A stretch of DNA of 64,000 nucleotides from Oscillospiraceae bacterium. Lineage in GTDB: Bacteria > Bacillota > Clostridia > Oscillospirales > Oscillospiraceae. Made by a program: the position numbers and the translations under genes. The stretch covers positions 1-64,000 of the forward strand of contig JAEEZZ010000066.1 of assembly GCA_016292255.1 (NCBI GenBank). The letters run 5' to 3'. Of the stretch, positions 17,846-27,047 are shown one piece after another; the first letter of the stretch is position 1; each line of letters begins with the position of its first letter. The notes under the pieces were generated by a model. That model had not been told where the DNA came from. It ran no database searches and was given only the letters and a program-made list of their open reading frames with translations.

Positions 17846-18991
17846 TTACAAATTCTCCTCTATATCATCAAGGGCATTCTTCAGTTCTTCAAAGTCCTTT
17901 TCACTTGTGAGCGCATTTACACTCAAGCGGATTGTCCCTGAAGGAAAAGTCCCAAGAAACTGATGGGCTTTCGGCGCACAATGCAGCCCCGTTCTGACAG
18001 AAATACCTCGCTCTGCAAAGATAGCACCGGCGCTATCGCTACTTATAGCATCGAGTAAACAAGAAACAATACCAACGTATTTACAACCTTCGTTATTACC
18101 TATCACAGTAAGAAAGTCATAACTAGAAAGAATCTGCAATAACCTTTTCCGTCGTTTCTCCTCCTCGAAAAATAATCTCTCCACGGACATTTCTTTTATC
18201 CATTTTAGTGCTGCATTTAAGCCTGCAACTCCAGCAATGTTAATTGTTCCCATTTCATACTTTTCGGGAATGGCATTTGGCATACCCTGATTTGCTGAGT
18301 CATAACCAGTCCCGCCGAACAATATGGATGGGAGGTTAATCGTCGGTTTCATAACAAAGCCTGAAATACCGGTTGGCCCAAAGAGTGTTTTATGGCCAGC
18401 GAAAACAGCAAAGTCAATTGTCTCAAGCCCTGCATTTATCTCGATTAGTCCAGCCGTTTGTGCCATGTCAGCAAGCGTTATAGCGTTGTATTCTTTGGCC
18501 AACTCAAAGATAGCTTCAATTGGCGCAACAAGTCCAATAACATTGCTGGCATGGCTAACAATTACAAAGTCAGGTTTAGTCGCATCAAATTGATAGCGTA
18601 TTCGCGTCAAATCATATTCAAGAGATTGCGAGACAGCAAGCTCCGTAACCGTGATTTGCCCACGCCGTTCATAATTGTAAAGAACGCGGGTAACGGCATT
18701 GTGCTCAAATGGGCTAATATATATGTTTTTTGCTCCTCCAGCGATTACCCCTTGAATAATCATGTTAAGTGCAATTGTCGCCGTTGGAGTGAACACTACT
18801 TGCTTTGCTGAACAATGTAATAGTTCTTGAATGAGCGTCCTCGTCTCATCAATAATACCTTTAGCTGTGTTCGCCAAAGCATATCCACCTCGGCCTGCAC
18901 TTCCACCATAGTTGCGGTAGAAACTGTCCATAAAGGAATAGACCACATCTGGCTTTGGATATGTAGTTGCTGCATTATCGAAATACGCCAT
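17846..18991 (-). CDS. dndA: Cysteine desulfurase, DndA/IscS-like
   Basis: This 381-residue class V aminotransferase-fold enzyme has the PLP lysine at K201 in FAGHKTLFGPTG and a catalytic cysteine at C338 in RTGLHCAPKAH, on the flexible loop that carries the persulfide. It takes sulfur from L-cysteine and hands it to an acceptor. In Dnd systems that acceptor is the Fe-S protein DndC, and the matching PAPS-reductase-type gene is in the same operon. The gene sits 12 bases before the helicase gene and 4 bases after a small unknown gene. A housekeeping role is less likely given the operon. The symbol dndA is by context, because IscS/SufS proteins look similar. Confidence 0.85.
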   Translation of the reverse strand: MAYFDNAATTYPKPDVVYSFMDSFYRNYGGSAGRGGYALANTAKGIIDETRTLIQELLHCSAKQVVFTPTATIALNMIIQGVIAGGAKNIYISPFEHNAVTRVLYNYERRGQITVTELAVSQSLEYDLTRIRYQFDATKPDFVIVSHASNVIGLVAPIEAIFELAKEYNAITLADMAQTAGLIEINAGLETIDFAVFAGHKTLFGPTGISGFVMKPTINLPSILFGGTGYDSANQGMPNAIPEKYEMGTINIAGVAGLNAALKWIKEMSVERLFFEEEKRRKRLLQILSSYDFLTVIGNNEGCKYVGIVSCLLDAISSDSAGAIFAERGISVRTGLHCAPKAHQFLGTFPSGTIRLSVNALTSEKDFEELKNALDDIEENL

Positions 18992-18995
18992 TTTG

Positions 18996-19382
18996 TCAAT
19001 CCCCTTGTATTAACTGATTTGAAGAGTCAATCTCTAAGTACTTAACTAAGCGTGAATACATATATTTATTTGGATCAATTCCAAAATCGATGTTTATCGG
19101 CTTGTCATCCATCGCACAGGAAAAATGGAAATTACCAAATACTTTAAATAGTTCATTTTGATCAGTTCTGGTTATTATACCTTTGTCGAAGGCTTGTTGA
19201 GCTGTTTTCTCAAAATCACATAAACATTCCCAAAAGCTCTCTTCCAGTGCCAGAGTAATCTCACCTACATCGATCTCCTCGTGTGCGGGCTGCATAGATT
19301 GAACGTAAACCTCACATCCAATGAGGTCGTGAGTATTCTCGCTGTAACAATTAATATCTAGTAAGAACTTAACCTCACCCAT
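18996..19382 (-). CDS. Unrecognised 128-residue protein of the Dnd-like operon
   Basis: This small acidic protein begins MGEVKFLLDINCYSENTHDL and appears to mix strands at the N-terminus with helices after residue 45. It has four cysteines but no ordered zinc motif. It lies 38 bases after the giant ATPase gene and 4 bases before the cysteine desulfurase gene, with AGAGG upstream, so it is very probably co-translated. It may be a partner of one of those two proteins. I cannot assign a family. Confidence 0.6.
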   Translation of the reverse strand: MGEVKFLLDINCYSENTHDLIGCEVYVQSMQPAHEEIDVGEITLALEESFWECLCDFEKTAQQAFDKGIITRTDQNELFKVFGNFHFSCAMDDKPINIDFGIDPNKYMYSRLVKYLEIDSSNQLIQGD

Positions 19383-19420
19383 AATAAACCTCTTGTTTTC
19401 TCTTGTTCCAAGCCTTCATC

Positions 19421-22400
19421 TCAACATAGCTTTTTAAGAACTTCCATTAGAATCTGGCGTTTCTCTTGTTCCGAGATCGAGTGGCCCATAGCGTCAAGCG
19501 ATGCAGTGATTTGATTAAACAGTAGTTTTCCTCTGGATGTGACTTCAACCTTATCAAAGCGCCTAACGGTATTCTTTCCGTCTTCATCAGCAAAGGTAAC
19601 CTGATAACTAGAGGTTTCGTTTATGGTCTCTGCAACTGTCGTGTCATGAAATTCTCTCGCCGTCTGCATGTATTTCACAAGGGCTTCGAAAAATACCTTT
19701 TCTGTCCGCCCATCCCAGTCTTCAATTCGAAGTCCTGTCGCGAGCTTAGCAAGTCTTGTAATGAAAAAATCCTCGTCGTTAGTTGCGTTCCTAAGGTGCT
19801 GCAAAAACCGTTCTGTTCCGTCAGGGAAAAGCTGCTCAAAACTCTTTGGATCTAAGGACTCACACCATTCCTTGACTACTGCTGTTAAAGTGGCATTTTT
19901 GCCGGATTCCTTGTCCTCCCTGGGAAGGAACCGGAGCTTAGTCTCTTCTATCAAATGCATTTTGAGCTCGCTAAGAAGTCCGTCAAAAAGTGTCTTCGCG
20001 CCGATGACATCGCCAGCTACATCTGCTGTAAAGTCCTCGTAGGCAAAAGTGGTCGGCAGCTTTTTAAATAACAAATCCGATCCACTTGCATTTGCTCTGA
20101 GAACCTTCATCATCTCTTGCTGGCGTTTTCCGATTTTAATGCCATTCGGACGAATCTTACACTCTTTCGAAAACTTAGGAAGCGCCATATACCACCGTCG
20201 CATAGCGTTAGCGACGTAATCATAAGAGCTTCCAGCCTTCTCTGCATCAATGACGTAGTCGTCGAATGCCAAAGCTAGCCGTGCAATGTAATCTTCTTTT
20301 TCTGGATTCCAATCGAGGTACTCAATTGAGAAATTACTCGGCTCGCTGTTAATCTGAACCAACACATCTAGGTTCGTCGGTACCGATCCAAAACGATCAC
20401 TAATCACGACCTGGGGCCGATAGTTGTGCATGACTACGGCTACATAGATCGGGATCAGTCCATTACGAAGGCCAATGTGGTAGTCCGGCGAAGTCAGTCT
20501 ATTGTATAGCTCCGAGAAACTAATCCGCCCATTCTGACGAGTCTCAAGCACAAAGTTCTCTATCGTCTCAAGCATATTCCGCATTGCTGCGTCCTCTGGC
20601 TGCAGATTGAGTTGAGAGATGCCTCCTTCCTCGTTCCAGATGCCTGTCCGAAGCAACGTACTACGCATAATGGACACTTCTTGTCCTGTGCCGGAAAGCC
20701 CGAGGTTAGGTTCAAGCTCATTTCGAAGAAGCGCACTAATAATCTTATTTCGGCTATTTGCAGCAATGCTGGTTATCTCATTTTTGTTGACAGATTCATT
20801 GTTAATAACGGGAGTCAGTCCAAATACTCTATCACAAATCTGAGACATCACTTCTGTCAAGCCGGATTTCCGACGCACGCTTATTATCTCTCCGTCATGA
20901 TAATAGACTGAGCGATAGCTTTCCGGATGTGTATACGAACTGATGAATCCATTGATGACTTCCTGCAAGTCCTCGAACACAACTTCATATTCATCGAACA
21001 GAACCGGATCGTCAGTGGTCTGGTCCCGAAGTTGTTTTACCGCGGCATATTCTCGAATCACCCCATCGATCTCTCGGAAGTGTTTAGGCAACACAAAGAT
21101 GAAGCGATCAAAACCCTTGCTAGTTTCCTTAACGATGTCAGAGATTTCTTTAACCTGGTTTTCACTATCAGGTATGATCCCGTAAATGACGCCATCTGAC
21201 GGAATACTCTCGCTCTTTATATTCCAATCAACATCATCAGTTATCTCGCTCCCATCGATAAACTGGAAGCAGAAAAACCTCGTCATCCCACGTTCGTCAT
21301 TGTATCGCGATGGATACATATAGTTGTCAAAGTTAGCAGCGTTAAGCACGCCTTTTGCAGTGACTCTGCCAGCTTGAGCTTCTATCTGATCGTGAATTTT
21401 CTGGTGAATATCGACGCCCGACGTCTGCTTTAGGCGCAGATAATCATTACTCCGCTTGATATATACAACAAACTCTTTCTCGATCAGATCGGTAATTGCT
21501 TGCTCGATCTCGTCGACATCGTAACTTCCAGAGTATATTCCGATAATCTGTTCTTTGGTTGGACTGAGCCTTTCATACTGTTCGAGAATGTAAATCAAAG
21601 ATATTGTCTTGACAATCTTGCTTCCGAGGGTCCCTTCCGGAATCTGATTAAGAATGGCACTCGTCAAAACAAAAGTATCATGGATTCCTCCAGCATAAAC
21701 TTCCTTCTTGAACAATGGCTCAAAGTAATCATAAATCTGATCCGGCGTCACCAGAGTAAAATCGTTCTCATAGACATCGAGGAACGAGTCAAGCGTGGCG
21801 GTTCCTTCCGCAGACAGGAAGGTAAAGAGCGTTCGCTCGTTCTGCGCAACGCGTTCAGACAGCCTTGGGAGTATAAAAGTCGAGACCGGGTGAAGCGGGA
21901 AGCATCCTTTTATTGCCGTCTCAATTTCTCCCTGAGCATCAGTAAACATCTGATGCCTCCGGTAACGCGTAAAGAGTGCTTCAAAGTCCAGAGCATGCGC
22001 ATTGCAGAAAGTGCTCCAAAGAGGGTCCTTATGTTGGATGACAGAGGAAATGACCTCGTAGGTCTGGGTAAAGTTATTGTTCAAGTGGATATGCTTGAAG
22101 CGCTCGGATACTCCTCGCCAGCCATCTGTTTTTTCCTTAGGAAGTTTGTCGATGTAGTTACTTATCTCCTTATGGGAAATGAGCATCAGATGAAGTTGTA
22201 GCGCTCCACTCCGACAGCACTTCTCAGCAAAATCCTGCAGCATCTTCGTGTCACTTACTGAAGCATCGACTATGTTAGCCTCTAAGAATTTGCTGAACTC
22301 ATCGTAAACCACATAAAGACCCGTATAGCCCATCGGTTTGAGGCTCTTTGCAACACTTTCATAGAGTTCTACAACATCGAAGCCAAGGAATGGATTAAAC

Positions 22401-23026
22401 ACACTTCCGGCAGTCAACGTCGGATAGATTCGTTCAAAGGTCTCATATGCGCCTACATCATAGCTTTCGAGACGTTCGATCAAAATACTGACCGGTTCAT
22501 CAATAGCTTCCTGGAACCTAGTAAATGTCTCCGGAAATTCTTTCTCCCAGCGACGAATCACGTTAGTCGCAGCATGATAGTTAGTTTCCGGCATAGCCGA
22601 TATAATGTCATGCTCAGAAAGTGTTCTCTGGAGGGAAAGCAAGAATGCTTGCGTGAGGCTCGTATTGCTACCGCTAATTACGACGGGAAGAATTTTGGTA
22701 TCGCTCTCGTAATAGTTTTGCACAAGCTGATAAAGCCTCGGATTCTCTTGTATCTTCGGCATCATCTTTTCGAACAGTGCCAAATCACGTTTTAGGAGCA
22801 TTGAAAGAATAGAAAGCACAATATGAGACTTGCCTTTACCATATGCTCCGATCAGCACTCTCGCCCGGTCGGCCGAAGCAGGGTTAACACTGAGTAATAT
22901 TTCTTCAAGAAGGCTCAGTGCAGACTTGGTCGGTATAAAGTTTCTTAGTTTTTCATCACTTCCGAGGTCGTACCCGATGTTAACAGAGTACTGGAATCCC
23001 GAGGCAACAGAAATCATATCACGCAT
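19421..23026 (-). CDS. Giant P-loop ATPase, BrxC/DUF499-like
   Basis: The ATG at 23026 is chosen because AGGAGGTACAAA precedes it; it overlaps the previous stop by eight bases. The product is 1201 residues. Near the N-terminus is a P-loop GAYGKGKS (about 60-67), and further on LYVVYDEFSKFLE is a Walker B-like strand. The remaining 900 residues are mostly helical with winged-helix-like stretches. The layout recalls very large AAA-type ATPases of defence systems such as BrxC/PglY of BREX or DUF499 proteins. No PglZ, BrxL or methyltransferase is present, so this is not a BREX locus. With the adjacent DUF4007 gene it probably forms the interference or regulatory part of the phosphorothioation system. 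Confidence 0.75.
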   Translation of the reverse strand: MRDMISVASGFQYSVNIGYDLGSDEKLRNFIPTKSALSLLEEILLSVNPASADRARVLIGAYGKGKSHIVLSILSMLLKRDLALFEKMMPKIQENPRLYQLVQNYYESDTKILPVVISGSNTSLTQAFLLSLQRTLSEHDIISAMPETNYHAATNVIRRWEKEFPETFTRFQEAIDEPVSILIERLESYDVGAYETFERIYPTLTAGSVFNPFLGFDVVELYESVAKSLKPMGYTGLYVVYDEFSKFLEANIVDASVSDTKMLQDFAEKCCRSGALQLHLMLISHKEISNYIDKLPKEKTDGWRGVSERFKHIHLNNNFTQTYEVISSVIQHKDPLWSTFCNAHALDFEALFTRYRRHQMFTDAQGEIETAIKGCFPLHPVSTFILPRLSERVAQNERTLFTFLSAEGTATLDSFLDVYENDFTLVTPDQIYDYFEPLFKKEVYAGGIHDTFVLTSAILNQIPEGTLGSKIVKTISLIYILEQYERLSPTKEQIIGIYSGSYDVDEIEQAITDLIEKEFVVYIKRSNDYLRLKQTSGVDIHQKIHDQIEAQAGRVTAKGVLNAANFDNYMYPSRYNDERGMTRFFCFQFIDGSEITDDVDWNIKSESIPSDGVIYGIIPDSENQVKEISDIVKETSKGFDRFIFVLPKHFREIDGVIREYAAVKQLRDQTTDDPVLFDEYEVVFEDLQEVINGFISSYTHPESYRSVYYHDGEIISVRRKSGLTEVMSQICDRVFGLTPVINNESVNKNEITSIAANSRNKIISALLRNELEPNLGLSGTGQEVSIMRSTLLRTGIWNEEGGISQLNLQPEDAAMRNMLETIENFVLETRQNGRISFSELYNRLTSPDYHIGLRNGLIPIYVAVVMHNYRPQVVISDRFGSVPTNLDVLVQINSEPSNFSIEYLDWNPEKEDYIARLALAFDDYVIDAEKAGSSYDYVANAMRRWYMALPKFSKECKIRPNGIKIGKRQQEMMKVLRANASGSDLLFKKLPTTFAYEDFTADVAGDVIGAKTLFDGLLSELKMHLIEETKLRFLPREDKESGKNATLTAVVKEWCESLDPKSFEQLFPDGTERFLQHLRNATNDEDFFITRLAKLATGLRIEDWDGRTEKVFFEALVKYMQTAREFHDTTVAETINETSSYQVTFADEDGKNTVRRFDKVEVTSRGKLLFNQITASLDAMGHSISEQEKRQILMEVLKKLC

Positions 23027-23933
23027 TTTGTACCTCCTGACTCTGCTCATCGATAGAAGAATAAAATCGTTCTACGCAGCCTAAGAAGTCCAACTCGGTA
23101 TGAATGGTAATCACATCAAGCCCCGCTGTTCTGTTTATCTTGATAAGGCCCAGCCGTTCAATACGGTACAGAGCATCAAGCATGGTAATAGAGTCGAGAT
23201 TGAACACCTTGCCGATATTGCATGGAGCAGTTAAAAGTTCATTAAGACTAATCTCGTTTCTGCCATTCGCATTTTTTACGATAACAGCCAGGACAACATA
23301 GGGATTGAGAGTATCGCTTGCCGGGATACTCTTCTTGTAAGTCTTTTTTCGCTTGTTAAGAATATCGACCAGTCCGAGTTCGCCAAAGGGACAATCTATG
23401 TTGTTTTCCGGATTCACCCGATCCGGGTTTGACTTATAGCGCGGAAGATAGGTATTAATGATGCACTGGAAGTCATCATTAAGAGACCTAATGGCGTACT
23501 CCGTCTCTGTGTCTTCCATCTTGATGTACTTTTGAAGCGCAGTCACAAAATCTTCCCGCGAGAATTCCGACATAGAGAACTCGTTAAAGAAGAAATACCA
23601 AGCCGTCGCTTCTTCTTTCTGCGAAGCAAGGCAATACTGTAGAAGATAGAGCGTTCCGAGTTCCTCAATATAAGTATCGTGCTCATAGATCAGCTTTCCG
23701 AGGTCAGTAAAGCTCTGCGTCCGCTTCCCTTTATTCGGCTCCTCCGTAAGGCCAACTGTCTGAAGCCAATACCTAAGCGCCTTAACCATATTTGCTCCGA
23801 TCCCAAGGACATCCATCGGATTCTCGTCGTGCGAAATGAACACATCGGGCTTTTTTGCAACATATCGCATGCCCTTACTAAGCCATCCTTTTCTGATAAA
23901 GAACGTGTCATGAGCTCTAAATTTCATCGGCAT
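23019..23933 (-). CDS. DUF4007-family protein
   Basis: The ATG at 23933 follows GGAGG with eight bases between; a TTG further upstream is rejected. The 304-residue protein shows the family hallmark near its start: FRAHDTFFIRKGWLSKGMRY, and then LGIGANMVKALRYWLQTVGL. DUF4007 proteins recur next to PAPS-reductase-type genes in defence islands; the biochemical role is not known to me. The C-terminal third looks like a winged helix (TMLDALYRIERLGLIKINRT), so DNA binding is plausible. The gene is coupled to both neighbours: 19 bases after the DndC-like gene and overlapping the giant ATPase gene. Confidence 0.8.
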   Translation of the reverse strand: MPMKFRAHDTFFIRKGWLSKGMRYVAKKPDVFISHDENPMDVLGIGANMVKALRYWLQTVGLTEEPNKGKRTQSFTDLGKLIYEHDTYIEELGTLYLLQYCLASQKEEATAWYFFFNEFSMSEFSREDFVTALQKYIKMEDTETEYAIRSLNDDFQCIINTYLPRYKSNPDRVNPENNIDCPFGELGLVDILNKRKKTYKKSIPASDTLNPYVVLAVIVKNANGRNEISLNELLTAPCNIGKVFNLDSITMLDALYRIERLGLIKINRTAGLDVITIHTELDFLGCVERFYSSIDEQSQEVQNA

Positions 23934-23952
23934 CGCCGTGACCTCCAAACGT

Positions 23953-25668
23953 TTACTTTGTTCGCAAATACTTGTCCATCATGCATCCGCCATCAAGGTA
24001 TTTCGCAGTCATACACATTTTGCAATGGACGCATTTCCCGGGATCGATAAAATAAGTATCCCCAACTATTGAAATTGCGCCTTGCCGACAAATAGATTCG
24101 CACTTAAGGCATTTTCTGCAAGCATTATATTTTTTGATTTGGTATCCAACCATTCGTTGCAAATCATCATGGTCCGCAACATTCATTGTTCTAACCTTGA
24201 CAGCATAATCGTATCCGTCTTGGTTGAAAGGTTGGATTGATAGTATCGGAACATTTGTACGGACATCCAAGATAATAGTTTCTCGCAAGAGTTTTTTCCC
24301 AAGCTCTGGAGCAGCTTTCCCAAACGGAACAAACATTCCGACAAGCTCCTCATCAAAAGGCCTAACAAGGCGATATATTTTGGCATGATCTTCCGTCGTA
24401 CAGTTGGTAAATCGAATCTTTACGTCCCCGGCAGATGCAAGGCCATTTCCACCTTGACGGGCTTTCCACTTTCCGCTATCTACATAAACTTCTGGATCTG
24501 GCTTGCCAATCTGTTTCGCAAAAGCAATAAGAAACTCTCTCCACTTTTTTGACTGTTCTGGCATATATATTTTTGAAAGGAATTGTGCTCTCAGGTTATT
24601 GTTTGGGCAGCACCAACAACCAACACGATCATATCCCAGCCGGTAAGCGGAGTTAAAGTCAATCTTCTCGGCCAAAATGTAAAGCCAGATATCAATATCT
24701 TTCCAGAAGAAAATGGGGGAGGCAACAGTCTGCTGCTGGATTTTGACTGACTCAGCGTTGTCCTCAATTCGATTATACTTGCTTCGGCTGACTGATTCAG
24801 ATTTCCGAATTCCATAGAAGGTCAGGATCTGTTGACTCCGGTACATGCTACTAATAACTCTAGTTATTGGGCCAGTTTTAAACATGGAGCAACACCAACG
24901 CATCATTCGCGCAGGGGGACCAATGTCTTCACATACATCGTAGAAGTCCTGTTCCTCGTTCTTAGCAATCATAAAGATTGCCAGCGGATGGGTAGCCCTG
25001 AATCTGTACGCATACTCAATGGTAGCGGGGAATTCTAGCGTAGTATTACCAAAAATGTGAACCAAGCTGGGATTACTCAACGCTTTTGTTACAACATCTG
25101 CCGTTACGGTAGAATCTTTTCCACCGGAAAATGATATTACAATGTTTTCCTCTTTGAATTTTTCTGCGGCTTTGCGAACAAAACTAAAGGCTTCGTCTCT
25201 CAGATATGAAAGCCTGTGTTGATTAGCTTTTACAAAAAGGGTTATGCTTCTATCAAAAGCCGTGTAATCTATCGACTTGCTATATACTTTAACCTGTTCG
25301 GCCAGTAAATCTGTGTTAGCTTCGGAAAAAGTCTTCAACGGAACATTTAATGATTTCCCGTCGATATAGTATCGTGTAGTAGATGCCCAGCAAGAGCAGT
25401 CCATGTATAGCAACGGATCTTTGCCAAGCAATAAAGCAATCAGAAGCTTTTCTTCCGGGAAAACCGGCCTAATGTCAGAAGACAAATAGCGTGTTTTTCT
25501 TCTGCAGATGGGGCACACATCTTTACTTGGAGAATTGACAGTCTCAATGATGGGAATCCTGCAGTTTTCACACCAAAAAACTTCGATTGGGAGATCTTCT
25601 TCGGTATTCTGTCCACAAACAGGGCAGGTTCTCTCATTCGTTTCGATATTACAGTTTCTACACCACAT
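23953..25668 (-). CDS. dndC: PAPS-reductase-family sulfurtransferase with zinc ribbons and ferredoxin domain (DndC-like)
   Basis: This first gene of the operon encodes 571 residues. Two zinc ribbons come first: CRNC/CPVC at residues 3-18 and CENC/CPIC at 33-55. The adenine-nucleotide alpha hydrolase core follows, with PP-loop SGGKDST (181-187), as in ATP pyrophosphatases and DndC. Cysteines in MRWCCSMFK and GCWCCPNNN match Fe-S ligand positions in this family. The tail is ferredoxin-like, with CRKCLKCESIC and CVHCKMC. In Dnd systems DndC activates the DNA backbone and carries sulfur for phosphorothioation; neighbouring cysteine desulfurase and DndD-like genes support this. The extra ribbons and ferredoxin tail differ from a minimal DndC. 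The symbol is by analogy; a non-DNA PAPS reductase is unlikely here. Confidence 0.8.
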   Translation of the reverse strand: MWCRNCNIETNERTCPVCGQNTEEDLPIEVFWCENCRIPIIETVNSPSKDVCPICRRKTRYLSSDIRPVFPEEKLLIALLLGKDPLLYMDCSCWASTTRYYIDGKSLNVPLKTFSEANTDLLAEQVKVYSKSIDYTAFDRSITLFVKANQHRLSYLRDEAFSFVRKAAEKFKEENIVISFSGGKDSTVTADVVTKALSNPSLVHIFGNTTLEFPATIEYAYRFRATHPLAIFMIAKNEEQDFYDVCEDIGPPARMMRWCCSMFKTGPITRVISSMYRSQQILTFYGIRKSESVSRSKYNRIEDNAESVKIQQQTVASPIFFWKDIDIWLYILAEKIDFNSAYRLGYDRVGCWCCPNNNLRAQFLSKIYMPEQSKKWREFLIAFAKQIGKPDPEVYVDSGKWKARQGGNGLASAGDVKIRFTNCTTEDHAKIYRLVRPFDEELVGMFVPFGKAAPELGKKLLRETIILDVRTNVPILSIQPFNQDGYDYAVKVRTMNVADHDDLQRMVGYQIKKYNACRKCLKCESICRQGAISIVGDTYFIDPGKCVHCKMCMTAKYLDGGCMMDKYLRTK

Positions 25669-25796
25669 TTTCGAGATAATCTCCTTTGTTCTGCCTGCGA
25701 TTATTGCATTTGAAATGTACCATCGACTCTGTAAATGGACATGTTAATCACAATTCTTCCATTTGCTACGTAAAGCGATAAACCCTGTACAATTTC

Positions 25797-26777
25797 TCAA
25801 CTATAATTGTTTTCGAGGAGCATAGCAAATCGTTGGACAGCACTTTCTGGTCCTTGAATCCTTACTTTCCGGCCGAATTGGAAGACCCAAGCGAAGAAGG
25901 TGGGGCTGAGGGAGACCTCGGCGGTTAGGAGGAAGTGGGTGTCGTCTACAACCTTCGTTTTGGCCTTATCGCCAAAGTGGTCGATGACGGAGTTCATGGC
26001 GTCCTCGTGGCAAAGAAGTTCTACCGTCGTGCGTTCACCATCGAAGAGCTGGAAAGCTTTTTCGCTGAAATCCGCAATGCTGTAGCCTTTGGGCTTCTTC
26101 ATGGCAGCGTCGTTGAGAAGCTTGGGCGTCTCGGAAATCCGGTCAACCCGGAAGGTGGCGACCTTCTCATGTTTATCGGACCAGCCTACCATGTAGTAGC
26201 AGTCGCCGTTCCAGGTCAGCGTGTAGGGACTGAAAACGTAGGGCTTTCCGTCGTTCTTGATACGCTTCCGCTTGGAGGAGGTGTAGGTGAAATAGAAGAA
26301 CTTGATCTTCTTCCTTTCGTTAATAGCCCGGTTGATTACGTCAATGAACTCGTAGATCTGCTCGTTCTTCGGCTTGATCCGTTCTGACAGGGAGATGTTT
26401 CGTTTCAGGTCTCCTGTCTGGTGGACGTTGGCCAGGGCCGCCAGCTTGTCCGTCAGGACCTTGCTCTTGGAGGCGGTGATGAACTTGGAGGAGGCCACGG
26501 CGTCGATCAGCAGCTTGAGCTCGGCCTGCTCGAAGGTCCGGGAGCCCAGGTAGTACTTATTCTGCGTGGAGTGGATCGTCCGCACGTCGTAACCGGCCAT
26601 AGCCAGGGCTTCCATGTCCCGCCCGATGGTGATGCGGAAGGAATCGATGCCCCAGCGCTCCTTCAGCAGCCGGATGCACTCCGGCGTGGAGATGGGATGC
26701 TCGGCGTCGCTGTCGGTCTCCAGAAGCTGTAACAGCCGCAGCAGGCGAATTCTGCTCTCGTTCTTTTCCTTTTCCAT
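25797..26777 (-). CDS. WYL-domain transcriptional regulator
   Basis: The ATG at 26777 follows GGAGG with a five-base gap; an upstream TTG is rejected. The 326-residue protein has an N-terminal winged helix (residues 1-75, FRITIGRDMEALAMAGYDVR) and a WYL domain (about 135-230, including FSPYTLTWNGDCYYMVGWSD and ATFRVDRI). A C-terminal WCX-like extension follows. WYL regulators frequently repress bacterial defence operons and respond to DNA or nucleotide ligands. It stands 128 bases upstream of and co-directional with the Dnd-like operon, so it is the obvious controller. Base composition of its 5' half is GC-richer than the operon it precedes. Confidence 0.88.
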   Translation of the reverse strand: MEKEKNESRIRLLRLLQLLETDSDAEHPISTPECIRLLKERWGIDSFRITIGRDMEALAMAGYDVRTIHSTQNKYYLGSRTFEQAELKLLIDAVASSKFITASKSKVLTDKLAALANVHQTGDLKRNISLSERIKPKNEQIYEFIDVINRAINERKKIKFFYFTYTSSKRKRIKNDGKPYVFSPYTLTWNGDCYYMVGWSDKHEKVATFRVDRISETPKLLNDAAMKKPKGYSIADFSEKAFQLFDGERTTVELLCHEDAMNSVIDHFGDKAKTKVVDDTHFLLTAEVSLSPTFFAWVFQFGRKVRIQGPESAVQRFAMLLENNYS

Positions 26778-26797
26778 TGCAACCTCCAAAACGCAGA

Positions 26798-26843
26798 GAG
26801 GGCCGCGAAAGCGAGTCTTGTTCTACTCGGTTTCACGGCCCTC
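26798..26843 (-). promoter_or_regulatory. Long hairpin in the leader of the WYL regulator mRNA
   Basis: An 18-base arm (26798-26815) pairs with 26826-26843 with two mismatches, across a ten-base loop. It lies between the promoter and the Shine-Dalgarno of the WYL gene. It could be an operator for a dimeric protein, such as the regulator itself, or an RNA structure. Confidence 0.5.
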
Positions 26844-26869
26844 CGTTTCTAAATTAATCCGTGTTTTAC

Positions 26870-26898
26870 ATTATAACACATCTTTTTTCGATATGCAA
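26870..26898 (-). promoter_or_regulatory. Sigma-A-type promoter of the WYL regulator
   Basis: On the minus strand TTGCAT (-35) is followed by a 17-base spacer and TATAAT (-10). Transcription would start near 26863, placing the hairpin and then the WYL start codon downstream. Confidence 0.65.
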
Positions 26899-27047
26899 CT
26901 GTAAAGACGGCTTCTCCTGTATATGTATTTGGACACCACAAAACTATTTTTGGATAATTCTGTCCATTCAGTGGCATTTGTTTAATGCCAAGCGCAGTAT
27001 CAAGTCAGCTTCTGTTGGCTCAATACTGCGCCTTAATATTCAAATAA

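Noticed and set aside
19421-23026. BREX system suggested by the BrxC-like ATPase
   Set aside because: No PglZ, BrxL, PglX or other BREX core gene in the operon; sulfur-modification genes fit better.
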